Assembly (NCBI RefSeq): GCF_001468135.1
Contig: NZ_LNYU01000048.1
Span: 10,961 to 56,280 of the forward strand
Length of the DNA stretch: 45,320 nt
Direction of reading: 5' to 3'
From: Legionella santicrucis
GTDB lineage: Bacteria; Pseudomonadota; Gammaproteobacteria; Legionellales; Legionellaceae
Shown here: positions 1 through 8,535 of the stretch, one piece after another
Layout of the letters: each line of letters opens with the position of its first letter
Position numbering within the stretch: the first letter of the stretch is position 1
Program-made: the position numbers and the translations under genes
Notes under the pieces: generated by a model
Seen by the model: only the letters and a program-made list of their open reading frames with translations
Databases searched by the model: none
What the model was told of the DNA's origin: nothing

Positions 1-378
1 CGACGCATTACCTCAAATGACCTGTTGCCTAAGGAGAGAAAGCGGCATGGGAGCATTGAAAAGGGATTTATATTTAAAAACATAGCGCTTGTGTTATCGC
101 CGAGGTAATAGTGCTGTAAAAAAACGTATGTTGGATGAATTTTATTATCATCGGATGATAACGCGCATGACGAACAAAAAATTTGTTGTTGAAAAAGAAA
201 CGCCAGTAGATCGTACAAACTCATAATGATTCATAGTAAGAGGCTCTAATTGAATCGTTTTACCCTGCAGAACCTCCAAATTACTGACTTTTGGTTTGTT
301 TTCATAATAGACACATCAAACGTTATTTATTTAGTGTTGATCTTGATTCTATTCAACAAGAAAATGAATTTCGTAAAC
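1..378. other. Left-edge region without an intact gene; possible decayed coding remnant
   Basis: No complete gene is supported here. Two short plus-strand open frames run in series and shift register. Frame 1 is open from the window edge to a stop at 106-108 (35 codons, basic, containing LLPKERKRHG). Frame 2 is open from 86 to a stop at 224-226 (46 codons, containing AVKKRMLDEFYYHRM). Neither has a convincing ribosome binding site. The handover from one frame to the next could be a frameshifted 3' end of a gene that begins outside the window, possibly a transposase relic, but I do not recognise the family. A further small frame at 250-432 starts with TTG and runs through the terminator hairpin, so I do not call it a gene. 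Confidence 0.3.
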
Positions 379-414
379 ATCCCGGATTATGATTTTCTAA
401 CCGGGATTGTTTTT
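379..414. terminator. Intrinsic terminator, probably bidirectional
   Basis: Perfect 7-bp stem ATCCCGG (379-385) pairing with CCGGGAT (401-407), loop of 15 bases. TGTTTTTG follows on the plus strand. It lies just beyond the stop codon of the minus-strand gene at 421-1689. The T-run is better on the plus strand, so it may terminate whatever enters from the left as well as the minus-strand pair. Confidence 0.6.
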
Positions 415-420
415 GAAAAA

Positions 421-1689
421 CTAACAGGTTAATGAGAGCGCATTCTCAACACCCTCCGGGGATGTTGCTTTGGTCAATTCTTTCTCTACTCGTGCAATAA
501 GGGTATCCATTTTATCTCGTCCACCAAAAAACTCACAATCTAAAATAACACTAGGATCATGTTCAAGAAATTCCTTGAGAAATATTATCCCATTACCAAG
601 ATCCTCTTTACTCAACTCATCTAAAGAACGCTCGAGACCTAATGCTTTTTGTAAGGTAAACAATAAATTGTCATCCAGTCCCCTTGGATGTTGCAATAAT
701 AAGGCATATCCACCAAAAAGCATATAGTTGCATTTTTGCTCATAACCTTCCTTTAACTTGGTTAGCAAAATGCTATGATCCATTGATTCGAGATTATCTC
801 GAATCAATGGTGTGTAATATAAATCATATATTATATTTCTTGATTTATCTGATTCAACATATTTAAGAATACTTGCGCCAATTGCCTCGTCATTTAATGT
901 TTTAAAAACATTAAAATCTTTATGCTCTTTTGCTACCGCTTTGCACCATTTTTCTATATCTTTATCAAGCTGCTGTCGTTCATTTTCAATTTGTTTTATT
1001 AGAGATTGGACAAAAGCGATTGCTTTAAACCGATGCAAAATCGCAGCACCACGCCTTGTTTGTTGCTCAATAATCTCCTGCAAGTATTTTTGGAAATTTG
1101 CATCTTGAGCAAAATGAGGATATTTCATGTATCGAAGAACTTTTTCTTTATCTTCGATAAGCATATTATCACGAAAAACCTCTAATGCCCGTACAATAGT
1201 TACAACATCAAGAATCTTTAAGTCATCTTCTTTGAATTTCTTTTTAGGAATATGCTCTATTTCTTTTAATTGCAACGCCCTTCTTATCGCTAGGAACAAT
1301 TTACAATTAGTGACATCACATCTACCAAAATAGGTCCAAGATGCATATCCATTATAATCATCATACTCTTTGATTAACCGAAAATAACGATGAATTAATG
1401 CTCCTAATAAAAACAAAGTGCCTTGGGTGGTTTTTTCTTTATCTTCTTTGGGAATTTGTCGCAATTCATTAACTAATAAGTTAAATACTTCGCGTTGACT
1501 CTCTCTATCGGTCTTGCTGTTTATTACTTCATTTGTTCTGGCTATTAATACTTCAAGACTAGTTTGTTGCACTGAATCACTACTCCGTGCTTCAACCACT
1601 TTATATCTGCCTAATAAAGTAGAATATGCAGTGTCCAGGTTAAGAGTATTGACTCTAAATGTCGCAAATGGTGGTGGGGTATAAGTCAT
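421..1689 (-). CDS. Hypothetical protein, mostly helical, Legionella-type accessory gene
   Basis: Unrecognised 422-residue soluble protein. There is no signal peptide and no clear membrane segment. The sequence reads as largely alpha-helical and charged, with Lys/Glu-rich stretches in the middle (for example around residues 230-260) and a Cys at the extreme C-terminus. The ATG at 1689 is preceded by a strong AAGGAGG ribosome site, so the start is secure. The upstream gene on the same strand ends only 12 bases away, so the two are almost certainly co-transcribed. A 31-bp perfect DNA palindrome lies within the coding sequence at 780-810. Helical, lineage-restricted proteins of this kind in Legionella are often Dot/Icm substrates, but no effector motif is visible and that is inference only. 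Confidence 0.8.
   Translation of the reverse strand: MTYTPPPFATFRVNTLNLDTAYSTLLGRYKVVEARSSDSVQQTSLEVLIARTNEVINSKTDRESQREVFNLLVNELRQIPKEDKEKTTQGTLFLLGALIHRYFRLIKEYDDYNGYASWTYFGRCDVTNCKLFLAIRRALQLKEIEHIPKKKFKEDDLKILDVVTIVRALEVFRDNMLIEDKEKVLRYMKYPHFAQDANFQKYLQEIIEQQTRRGAAILHRFKAIAFVQSLIKQIENERQQLDKDIEKWCKAVAKEHKDFNVFKTLNDEAIGASILKYVESDKSRNIIYDLYYTPLIRDNLESMDHSILLTKLKEGYEQKCNYMLFGGYALLLQHPRGLDDNLLFTLQKALGLERSLDELSKEDLGNGIIFLKEFLEHDPSVILDCEFFGGRDKMDTLIARVEKELTKATSPEGVENALSLTC
780..810. repeat. 31-bp perfect palindrome inside a coding sequence
   Basis: CCATTGATTCGAGAT (780-794) is followed by a single T (795) and then the exact reverse complement ATCTCGAATCAATGG (796-810). The arms are 15 bp with no mismatch. 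It sits inside the hypothetical gene at 421-1689, where it encodes PLIRDNLESM. An RNA copy would form a very stable hairpin in either transcript direction. There is no T-run after it in either direction. Confidence 0.9.
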
Positions 1690-1701
1690 ACAACCTCCTT
1701 A

Positions 1702-2301
1702 TTACATATTCAATCCCAAGGAACCCATGATCCCTCTATAAATCCCATACAACGCTGAAGAACCATTATAAAACGATAAGTGTTTAGCCTCATGAATGTC
1801 TTTTTGAATTGTTGCTCCTAATCGTGTATTTAATTCACTATATGTTTTTTCTTCACGTCTTTCATAAACAAAAGTGCAATAATAGCTAAGATCGCTCAGA
1901 CACGAATCAAAGAACCCCTTATTTATCTCTTCAAGTGATTGCACCCCCAAATGACCGCGAAATAAATCAATCAAAGGTTGGTGCAAATAACTGTTTATTA
2001 TTGAGCTATATTGAAACCACTTTAGTAAATATATTCCAATAATAACCTTGGTTCTAAATTCATTGAAATCATCAAGAGTTAACTTAGGATCCCTTTTAAC
2101 GTCTTTAACATAATTGAGTAAATCATAAGTCTCATCTAAGCTCCGAGCTAGGAGACTTATTGTGCTCGCATCATCCATGGCAGCATTGTCAGGAATTAGT
2201 ATTGAAAAAAAACTTAAACAGCCCGCATGTTGTCCATAAGCTCGTGCTAAACACATCGCTAACCGTTTTGCTTTTTGCTGAAATATAGCAAACTGAGTCA
2301 T
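1702..2301 (-). CDS. Hypothetical protein, first gene of a two-gene accessory unit
   Basis: Unrecognised 199-residue protein starting MTQFAIFQQKAKRLA. The frame stays open upstream to 2331, but the ATG at 2301 has an AGGAGGG ribosome site five bases before it, so I choose 2301. The sequence looks helical and lacks a signal peptide. Around residues 75-105 there is a hydrophobic/aromatic stretch (IIGIYLLKWFQYSS) that is too short and polar to be a sure membrane helix. Its stop is 12 bases from the start of the next hypothetical gene (421-1689), which has its own strong ribosome site. Together they form a two-gene operon next to the conserved mpl locus. Function unknown; products could act as a pair. 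Confidence 0.75.
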   Translation of the reverse strand: MTQFAIFQQKAKRLAMCLARAYGQHAGCLSFFSILIPDNAAMDDASTISLLARSLDETYDLLNYVKDVKRDPKLTLDDFNEFRTKVIIGIYLLKWFQYSSIINSYLHQPLIDLFRGHLGVQSLEEINKGFFDSCLSDLSYYCTFVYERREEKTYSELNTRLGATIQKDIHEAKHLSFYNGSSALYGIYRGIMGSLGLNM

Positions 2302-2520
2302 TGCATCCCTCCTGCAAATAGTGACCCGCAAAACTGCAACGCGTCATTTATGTCCTAAAATGTAAACGCCTCCATTTTTTATAACAACCAATAAAAAATA
2401 TTGCAACTATTAATTTAACGAATTGAACATAAAAAGAATTAAGCGTTTCTTTTTCTCAATTAATGCTTGAGTTTTAACGGTTAAACATATAGCCATGTTG
2501 TTGAATTATTCATCAAAACA

Positions 2521-3885
2521 CTACATTGCAAAACGCTCATCAATTGAAGTAATTAGCTTTTGATGAATACCATTAAAACCACGGTTACTCATAACCAATA
2601 CAGCATCTCCTGCTTGTACTGTTTTTGAGACTTCATTAACGATGTCATCATGGCTTTTACAAATGGTGTAAGGGCAGGTCCAATGATCTAAGGTTTTATG
2701 TAAATCAAAATCTTGAGGTTCTAAAACATAGGCGCCATGAACTGATTCCAAAGCGTGTGCCATTTCTATAGCATGAATGCCTGTGCGCATGGTATATGAT
2801 GCAAACTCCAAAACAGCAAAAATTCGTTGATGCCTATTACTTCGTTTTAAAGCATCAACAGTGCGCATGATAGCGGTAGGATGGTGTGCAAAATCATCAT
2901 AGACGGTGATACCATGCTTATTGGAACGAACTTCCAATCGACGTTTCACTGGTGTAAAACGTTCTAAGGCTTCAGCAGCAACTTCGGGGCTTACGCCTGC
3001 GTTTACACTCGCAGCAAGCGCAGCCAAACCATTTTCTACATTAAAACGGCCAATTAAAGGCCAATTAACTTCCGCAACTTCTTGCCCCAGATGCAATACT
3101 TTAAATGATGAACCATTCTCTTCAAGTAATTTTGCAGACCATTGAGCATCACCATCCAAAGAAAGCTCTTCAATTCGTGAATACTGGCCACGTGCAATAA
3201 CTTCATTTAGCGCTTTATCATGACAAGGTTTGAGCGCAACACCACTTGCAGGTATCGTTCTTAACAGATAATGAAACTGCAATTGAATTGCTGCAAGATC
3301 AGGATAAATATCGGCATGATCAAACTCTAAATTGTTTAAAATAGCTATTCTTGGTCGATAGTGCATAAATTTAGGACGTTTATCAAAAAAAGCACTGTCA
3401 TATTCATCTGCCTCAATTACAAACCATTTTCCTGAGCCCAAGCAAGCACTGGTTTTAAAATCTGACGATACACCACCGATCAAAAAACCAGGATTCAAAC
3501 CCGCTTGATGTAAAATCCATGCAATCATAGAGGTGGTTGTTGTCTTTCCATGTGTTCCTGAAACAGCAATCACTTGATATTGGGATAAAATGTTTTCAGC
3601 GAGCCATTGTGGTCCTGAAGTGTAGGGCTTTCCTGACTCCAGAACAGCCTCAAGCACGGGCATGCCTCTTTTAATTGCATTACCCACAATAATTAAATCA
3701 GCTTGTAATGCATAACGTGTATCCACATAACCCTCAGTCCACTCTATGCCTTTTGCCGCAAGCAAATCACTGACAGGTGGATAGCAATTAGCATCGCTAC
3801 CAGTAACTTTATGCCCTGCTTCACGAGCAAGCAAAGCAAGGGCACTCATAAATGTTCCACTGATACCTAATATATGTAAATGCAT
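2521..3885 (-). CDS. mpl: UDP-N-acetylmuramate:L-alanyl-gamma-D-glutamyl-meso-diaminopimelate ligase Mpl
   Basis: Cytoplasmic ATP-dependent ligase that attaches recycled murein tripeptide to UDP-MurNAc, feeding peptidoglycan fragments back into precursor synthesis. The 454 residues match the family length. The N-terminal Rossmann-like motif GISGTFMSALALLA is at residues 8-21, and VSGTHGKTTTTSM is the Mur-ligase ATP loop (about residues 108-120). A central EADEYDSAFFDKRPKF stretch and the later YDDFAHHPTAI motif are typical of the MurC/Mpl branch. The SDAN and YPPVSDLL sequence after the first motif fits Mpl better than MurC. ATG at 3885 follows an AGGA-type site. It is the last gene of a likely run with the small membrane protein (13 bases upstream) and the YhdP-type gene. 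Confidence 0.95.
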   Translation of the reverse strand: MHLHILGISGTFMSALALLAREAGHKVTGSDANCYPPVSDLLAAKGIEWTEGYVDTRYALQADLIIVGNAIKRGMPVLEAVLESGKPYTSGPQWLAENILSQYQVIAVSGTHGKTTTTSMIAWILHQAGLNPGFLIGGVSSDFKTSACLGSGKWFVIEADEYDSAFFDKRPKFMHYRPRIAILNNLEFDHADIYPDLAAIQLQFHYLLRTIPASGVALKPCHDKALNEVIARGQYSRIEELSLDGDAQWSAKLLEENGSSFKVLHLGQEVAEVNWPLIGRFNVENGLAALAASVNAGVSPEVAAEALERFTPVKRRLEVRSNKHGITVYDDFAHHPTAIMRTVDALKRSNRHQRIFAVLEFASYTMRTGIHAIEMAHALESVHGAYVLEPQDFDLHKTLDHWTCPYTICKSHDDIVNEVSKTVQAGDAVLVMSNRGFNGIHQKLITSIDERFAM

Positions 3886-3898
3886 AATAATCCTAATC

Positions 3899-4441
3899 TC
3901 ATTGTAATAAAGAAACAGTTAAAATGTTAACAGCAACTAAGCCAAAAGTAGTTAATACTGCTTGAATCATAGTCAAATTTAATGCGAACTTATAAATATT
4001 AGCTGTAATAACAAATTGCCAAACCGATAAGCCCAAACTTAAAAATAAATAAATAATTCCCAGAAATAAAAATAAAGGGTTTCTTAAATGAATTTGAGAT
4101 AAATAAGGAGCGATCAGCAACAAAGGAATAACTAATATATGAATAATAATGTTGATAAAAAATAATGAAGTTACAACTTGTACAAGTCTTGCTGCTAACC
4201 CTTTAAAGGATAAAACCAGATAAGTATAAATCACATCAGAAATAATCAAACAGAAAGAAATAAGTGCACTATTCACCATACCATTAGAAGATTTAAATGA
4301 AGTAACACTCCATTCAATCATGATGAGTAAAGCCAAAAAAAATCCACTCAAAACCATTCGAGAAATAGAATAAGGGGTATTTTCAGGACTTTCCTTTAAT
4401 AAACAGATGTCCCAGTAACGATCAAATATAAAATGGAGCAT
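3899..4441 (-). CDS. Small multi-pass inner membrane protein, Yip1-like in layout
   Basis: 180-residue hydrophobic protein with about five predicted transmembrane helices: roughly residues 29-48, 56-78, 86-110, 120-142 and 155-178. A short cytosolic N-terminus contains the YWDICLLKESPENTPYS stretch. Size and spacing of helices resemble the bacterial YIP1/DUF1282-type membrane family, but no signature residue settles this. It lies between the YhdP-type gene (48 bases upstream) and mpl (13 bases downstream) on the same strand, so it is probably part of an envelope-related transcript. The ribosome site before ATG 4441 is weak, so expression may depend on readthrough or coupling. Molecular role unknown. 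Confidence 0.75.
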   Translation of the reverse strand: MLHFIFDRYWDICLLKESPENTPYSISRMVLSGFFLALLIMIEWSVTSFKSSNGMVNSALISFCLIISDVIYTYLVLSFKGLAARLVQVVTSLFFINIIIHILVIPLLLIAPYLSQIHLRNPLFLFLGIIYLFLSLGLSVWQFVITANIYKFALNLTMIQAVLTTFGLVAVNILTVSLLQ

Positions 4442-4489
4442 TTATGTCTTCATTTTAGAACATAGAGTATTCGTCCTATTGTCATTAAA

Positions 4490-7400
4490 TTAGTCCACTA
4501 CTCTCTTCATTAATTTCTTCACCATGCTAAGCTGCTGAATGACAGGTTCATTCCATGGCCCTGATATTTTGTAACTGTACCCAGAAATTTTTTGCATACT
4601 TTGACTTATAATATTATTTGCAACCCATGCTGCAACACCAGCAACAGGGCCACCTGCAATAGTTGCAACAACTGGTAAGCTTGCGGTTATATGGGGTGAG
4701 ATCTTTAAGTTCAAATTATAAGTATGCTTGGGTAAATTTAAATCTCCTTTCATACCGGCATAAGCAACCGGACCATCCAGATAACTGTCTTGGGTGGTCA
4801 TGATCCCATTGTTAATCATAAAATTTCCTTGAAAAATGTCAAAGCTGTATCCTTGATGTGACAAATCACTAAAATCCAATTGCAATCGACGCGGAATTGT
4901 CTGTAAACTCAAAATACTTAATAATTTACCTAAACCCAGTTTTTCTTCAGTTGCCTTACTTAAATGAGTAATCCTTCCATTTTTAAATTGTAGATACATC
5001 TCTCCATTTAATGAGGCGAGAGAAAAGTTATATACTCTATTTTTCCACCCCCCGTGAAACTCCATATAACCTTTTTTAGCATGAACAGCAGGAGTTACAT
5101 TCCAACGTTCTAAAGTTTTTGCTAAATGAGTCATATTTAATTTGACATCCAGTTTTGTTTGGTTGACTTTATTTTTTTCGGTCCACTCGCCCTGAACATC
5201 AAACTGATAAACTGGAGAATCAATTCGGCAATAATTTATCGACCATTTTCCAACACTGGACTGGCTTTTCAAAGTAACGCTACCAATTTGTAATTTATTC
5301 ACTGATAAGTTATCAATGCGCAAATTAAGATTTGGAATTTGATCTGGGTGTATTTGTACTGAATCAACATAATCCTTATCAGCAACATGGATTTTATCCA
5401 AATTCAAATACTGGACATGGCCGCTTAATTCGTTGGTTGGTGCACGATAAACCAAATCTGCAGCAATCATTTTTTGTTGTAAACTAAAAGACCAATCCTT
5501 GTTAGGTAGTATTTTTGCTTTAATAACCATTGCATTGAATTGTTGTTTTAAAAAGTTAAATTTATCAATGGTTATATTGATGATGCGTAGTTTATTTAAT
5601 AAAGATGTATTCGTTTGTGTTGTAGAAAATTGAGTATATATATCCTTCCAATCGTGCAAATCAAAACCTTTTAATGAGCCGACCAGTGAAAGCCCCGGTA
5701 AATTCTGATTTACCGCATTCGCACTTCCCAAGCGCAATTGCCCTGAACTAAAAGCCAGTCCTTGCTTTTCTTTTTTAAACAGTAGATCAGCGCTGAGCCG
5801 TACATCATAATGACCTCTTAACCGCATTGATTCTTTTGCATTAAAATCAACATTCAAATTTAGAGGCGTTTTTTCATCCGCCTCTTTTCCTAAAGGTGCA
5901 GGTAAATGAATTGCTAATCCCTCCAAGGAGCTGCTTAAACTGATACTGTCTGCTTCCGAAGGTTTATCAGTTAGCTTTAATTCTGCATTCACCAAAAAAG
6001 AACCATCAGCTAAAGCAAAAATAGGTAGTTTAAATTGATCCTTTAAAGAATCAACAGTACATTTTCCATTAACGGTAATTGTTGTAGCTGGTTTTGGCTG
6101 TTTAACAGATTGAACTTTAATATTCATTGGATTTTCAAGAATGTTAGCAGACAAGGAACTATCAGTAACTCCTGCTTCATTAAACATTAATTCACCAGAT
6201 AAATTCTTTACAGTAAATTTGCTTAATTCATGATTTACAATAATGGTGTTATTTTTAAAAGTCGCATTTCCCTGAGCAAGCACGGTATCATTTTCAGGAT
6301 ATAAAGGAGCCTCTACTCTTAAATTGAGTAATGCAGTTCCCTTAACTGACAACATTTTCAAAAGAGATAGTTTTTTCTTGAGGGGAGAAGCCATAATATA
6401 ATCCATCATTTTTTGAACAGATGCATTAATTCTTCCAGTAACAATCAAATTTTCTTTATTCTTTCCTATATCATCAATACGCAAATGCATTTGTTTGGCT
6501 GGCACGCCCTGAAAATTAGCATGGGCTATATCAATATTTAAATTACGCTTGTTTAGATGAATATATCCATCAATGTCTTTAATCACTTGCCATTTAGAAT
6601 TGATTGCAAGCTCTCCCCCACTCGCAAAACTATCTATAGTAAATTCCCCTGTATTATTATCAAAGGGGAAATCTTTCGCTAAACCGTTAAGCCTAATCTG
6701 GCCACTTGCTTCAGAAATACGTTTTAGATCATTTTTCAACCAAAGATATAATTTGGGTTTCAAGTATTCTTTAGGAAGAAAAGCAACCCATTGCTGCCAA
6801 TTTTTTCCAGAAAATTCGGCACCCAAACGAATATGGCCTATAGATTGGCGACTTACTTGATCGACAACACCTTGCATACTCATTGTTAACTCAGGCTGAC
6901 TAAAGACAAATCTCTCTATGCTAACGCGCAAACCGTCATTCAAGTCCTTCCAATCAAAAGCACCATTAAGTAATGATAAAATTTGCTCTGGATAACCGCT
7001 TACCTTTATGGAAGTATTCTCGGAGTCAAGTTCTAAACGTCCTTGGTCAGGTTGCCAATTAATCACTCCTGAAAGATGATGTACTTCTGGGATGGAATCT
7101 CTGGCGTTCCACCCCAGCTGTTCAAAACGTGTTAAAACATAATTAATAGAATAATCATTAAAAACTGTCTCATTATCATCTTTTTGCAAATTATCTTTAA
7201 TGTTTTGCTTGTTCTCATTAGACCCAGCAAGCTCGATCTGAGGTAGCTCATCTGCACCAAAGCTCAACGCATTAAAACTTGGGATGGGAGGGATACTTGA
7301 GGCATTAGCATTCGCCGTTATCATGATCTGAGAATCATGTAAGATTCCCTGAGGCTCCATGTCCAACAGGGCTTGCATGCTTTGGGGCCAGTCAATTGCA

Positions 7401-8485
7401 TGAGACAGTAGCGATTCGATAATAATTGATTTCACAAATAATTGATAACTTTGCTGCTCTTTCTTGTATTTAAGTAATATCTGATTTTCAGGCCAACTCA
7501 TTCCTCCCATACGCAATTGAATGTGATCCGCAAGCAATTGCCATCCTACATTATCAGGCTTCCAAGATAAGTTAGCAAAAAAAGACTGAATCAATTGGCT
7601 TTGTTGATTACGTAATAGGCGCCAAGCCAAACGTTTAAAATCTACCTGTGCTTGTACTGAAGTAATAGAACCATGACGCATATCAACCCATAAAGTAATG
7701 TTACCTTTACCGCCTTCCAAATGTTCCGTTGCTTGAGGAAATAAACTTTGCCATTGAGCAGGTACGATATTTTTAGCCGAGAAATAAAACCGTCCTTTTA
7801 TCTCTTCAAAATGTTCCGGATCAAAATATCCATCTCCTAATAACTGAAAATCAGTACTGTTAGTTTGTGCGAGTCTAGCGCCTCCCTTAAATTTATAATG
7901 TCCACCACTATTGGCTACTGATACATTTAATCCATCTACTGGAATCAAACCACCATCGCTAAAATAAAAATAAGCTGAAACATGTTTAATAATTAAACGT
8001 TCTTGTTGTGATAACCAAATTAAAATTTGTTTGGTTTTTTCGGGGGTCATGTCATTATTATTGAGTGCATTTGTAGTAATACCATCAATAGTCCAATGAG
8101 CATCCTTTTCTCTTAGATTAAGATGCATATCATCAATATAAAGAACGCCGGGTTGTATCTGCCAATTCCATAAAGATTTGAATAAATTAATCCCTACTAA
8201 TAATTTATTGACATGAAAATTATTATTTGAGTCATCGCCTAAAGTAACTTGATTTAATTTAAGTACGGGATGAAACCAATACCATCCTGTCTCTATAGTT
8301 TGAATGGTAACTGGCTGGCCAAGAAGAAGGGATAGATGTTGTTCAATATCACCTTTATACTCTTTCGCCCATGGAGTTAGTGCACGGAAAATACTGGATA
8401 AAACAGCCATAAAAATTATGAAGACTGCTAAATACACCCAGATTCGTTTAAATACTTTACTCACACTTAGGATTCGGTTACTCAT
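4490..8485 (-). CDS. yhdP: YhdP-family AsmA-like envelope protein (TIGR02099 type)
   Basis: 1331-residue protein anchored in the inner membrane by one N-terminal helix (about residues 14-34, VYLAVFIIFMAVLSSIF). The rest is a long periplasmic beta-rich region. The segment soon after the anchor, with LLGQPVTIQTIETGWYWFHPVLKL, is characteristic of the AsmA-like family. The C-terminal part includes FDIFQGNFMINNGIMTTQDSYLDGP and a small hydrophobic tail, typical of YhdP. In E. coli, YhdP, TamB and YdbH are redundant AsmA-like proteins that carry phospholipids to the outer membrane; that role is transferred by family. Length agrees with the family (about 1270-1300 residues). It begins 50 bases after fleR on the same strand and precedes the small membrane protein and mpl. 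Confidence 0.9.
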   Translation of the reverse strand: MSNRILSVSKVFKRIWVYLAVFIIFMAVLSSIFRALTPWAKEYKGDIEQHLSLLLGQPVTIQTIETGWYWFHPVLKLNQVTLGDDSNNNFHVNKLLVGINLFKSLWNWQIQPGVLYIDDMHLNLREKDAHWTIDGITTNALNNNDMTPEKTKQILIWLSQQERLIIKHVSAYFYFSDGGLIPVDGLNVSVANSGGHYKFKGGARLAQTNSTDFQLLGDGYFDPEHFEEIKGRFYFSAKNIVPAQWQSLFPQATEHLEGGKGNITLWVDMRHGSITSVQAQVDFKRLAWRLLRNQQSQLIQSFFANLSWKPDNVGWQLLADHIQLRMGGMSWPENQILLKYKKEQQSYQLFVKSIIIESLLSHAIDWPQSMQALLDMEPQGILHDSQIMITANANASSIPPIPSFNALSFGADELPQIELAGSNENKQNIKDNLQKDDNETVFNDYSINYVLTRFEQLGWNARDSIPEVHHLSGVINWQPDQGRLELDSENTSIKVSGYPEQILSLLNGAFDWKDLNDGLRVSIERFVFSQPELTMSMQGVVDQVSRQSIGHIRLGAEFSGKNWQQWVAFLPKEYLKPKLYLWLKNDLKRISEASGQIRLNGLAKDFPFDNNTGEFTIDSFASGGELAINSKWQVIKDIDGYIHLNKRNLNIDIAHANFQGVPAKQMHLRIDDIGKNKENLIVTGRINASVQKMMDYIMASPLKKKLSLLKMLSVKGTALLNLRVEAPLYPENDTVLAQGNATFKNNTIIVNHELSKFTVKNLSGELMFNEAGVTDSSLSANILENPMNIKVQSVKQPKPATTITVNGKCTVDSLKDQFKLPIFALADGSFLVNAELKLTDKPSEADSISLSSSLEGLAIHLPAPLGKEADEKTPLNLNVDFNAKESMRLRGHYDVRLSADLLFKKEKQGLAFSSGQLRLGSANAVNQNLPGLSLVGSLKGFDLHDWKDIYTQFSTTQTNTSLLNKLRIINITIDKFNFLKQQFNAMVIKAKILPNKDWSFSLQQKMIAADLVYRAPTNELSGHVQYLNLDKIHVADKDYVDSVQIHPDQIPNLNLRIDNLSVNKLQIGSVTLKSQSSVGKWSINYCRIDSPVYQFDVQGEWTEKNKVNQTKLDVKLNMTHLAKTLERWNVTPAVHAKKGYMEFHGGWKNRVYNFSLASLNGEMYLQFKNGRITHLSKATEEKLGLGKLLSILSLQTIPRRLQLDFSDLSHQGYSFDIFQGNFMINNGIMTTQDSYLDGPVAYAGMKGDLNLPKHTYNLNLKISPHITASLPVVATIAGGPVAGVAAWVANNIISQSMQKISGYSYKISGPWNEPVIQQLSMVKKLMKRVVD

Positions 8486-8535
8486 TAATTGTTTTACTAT
8501 ACCATTGCTTGCTTGCTCATACTACATTTTAGGTT

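Noticed and set aside
250..432. 60-codon plus-strand frame with a hydrophobic middle
   Set aside because: TTG start without a ribosome site; it runs through the terminator hairpin at 379-407 and overlaps the downstream gene end.
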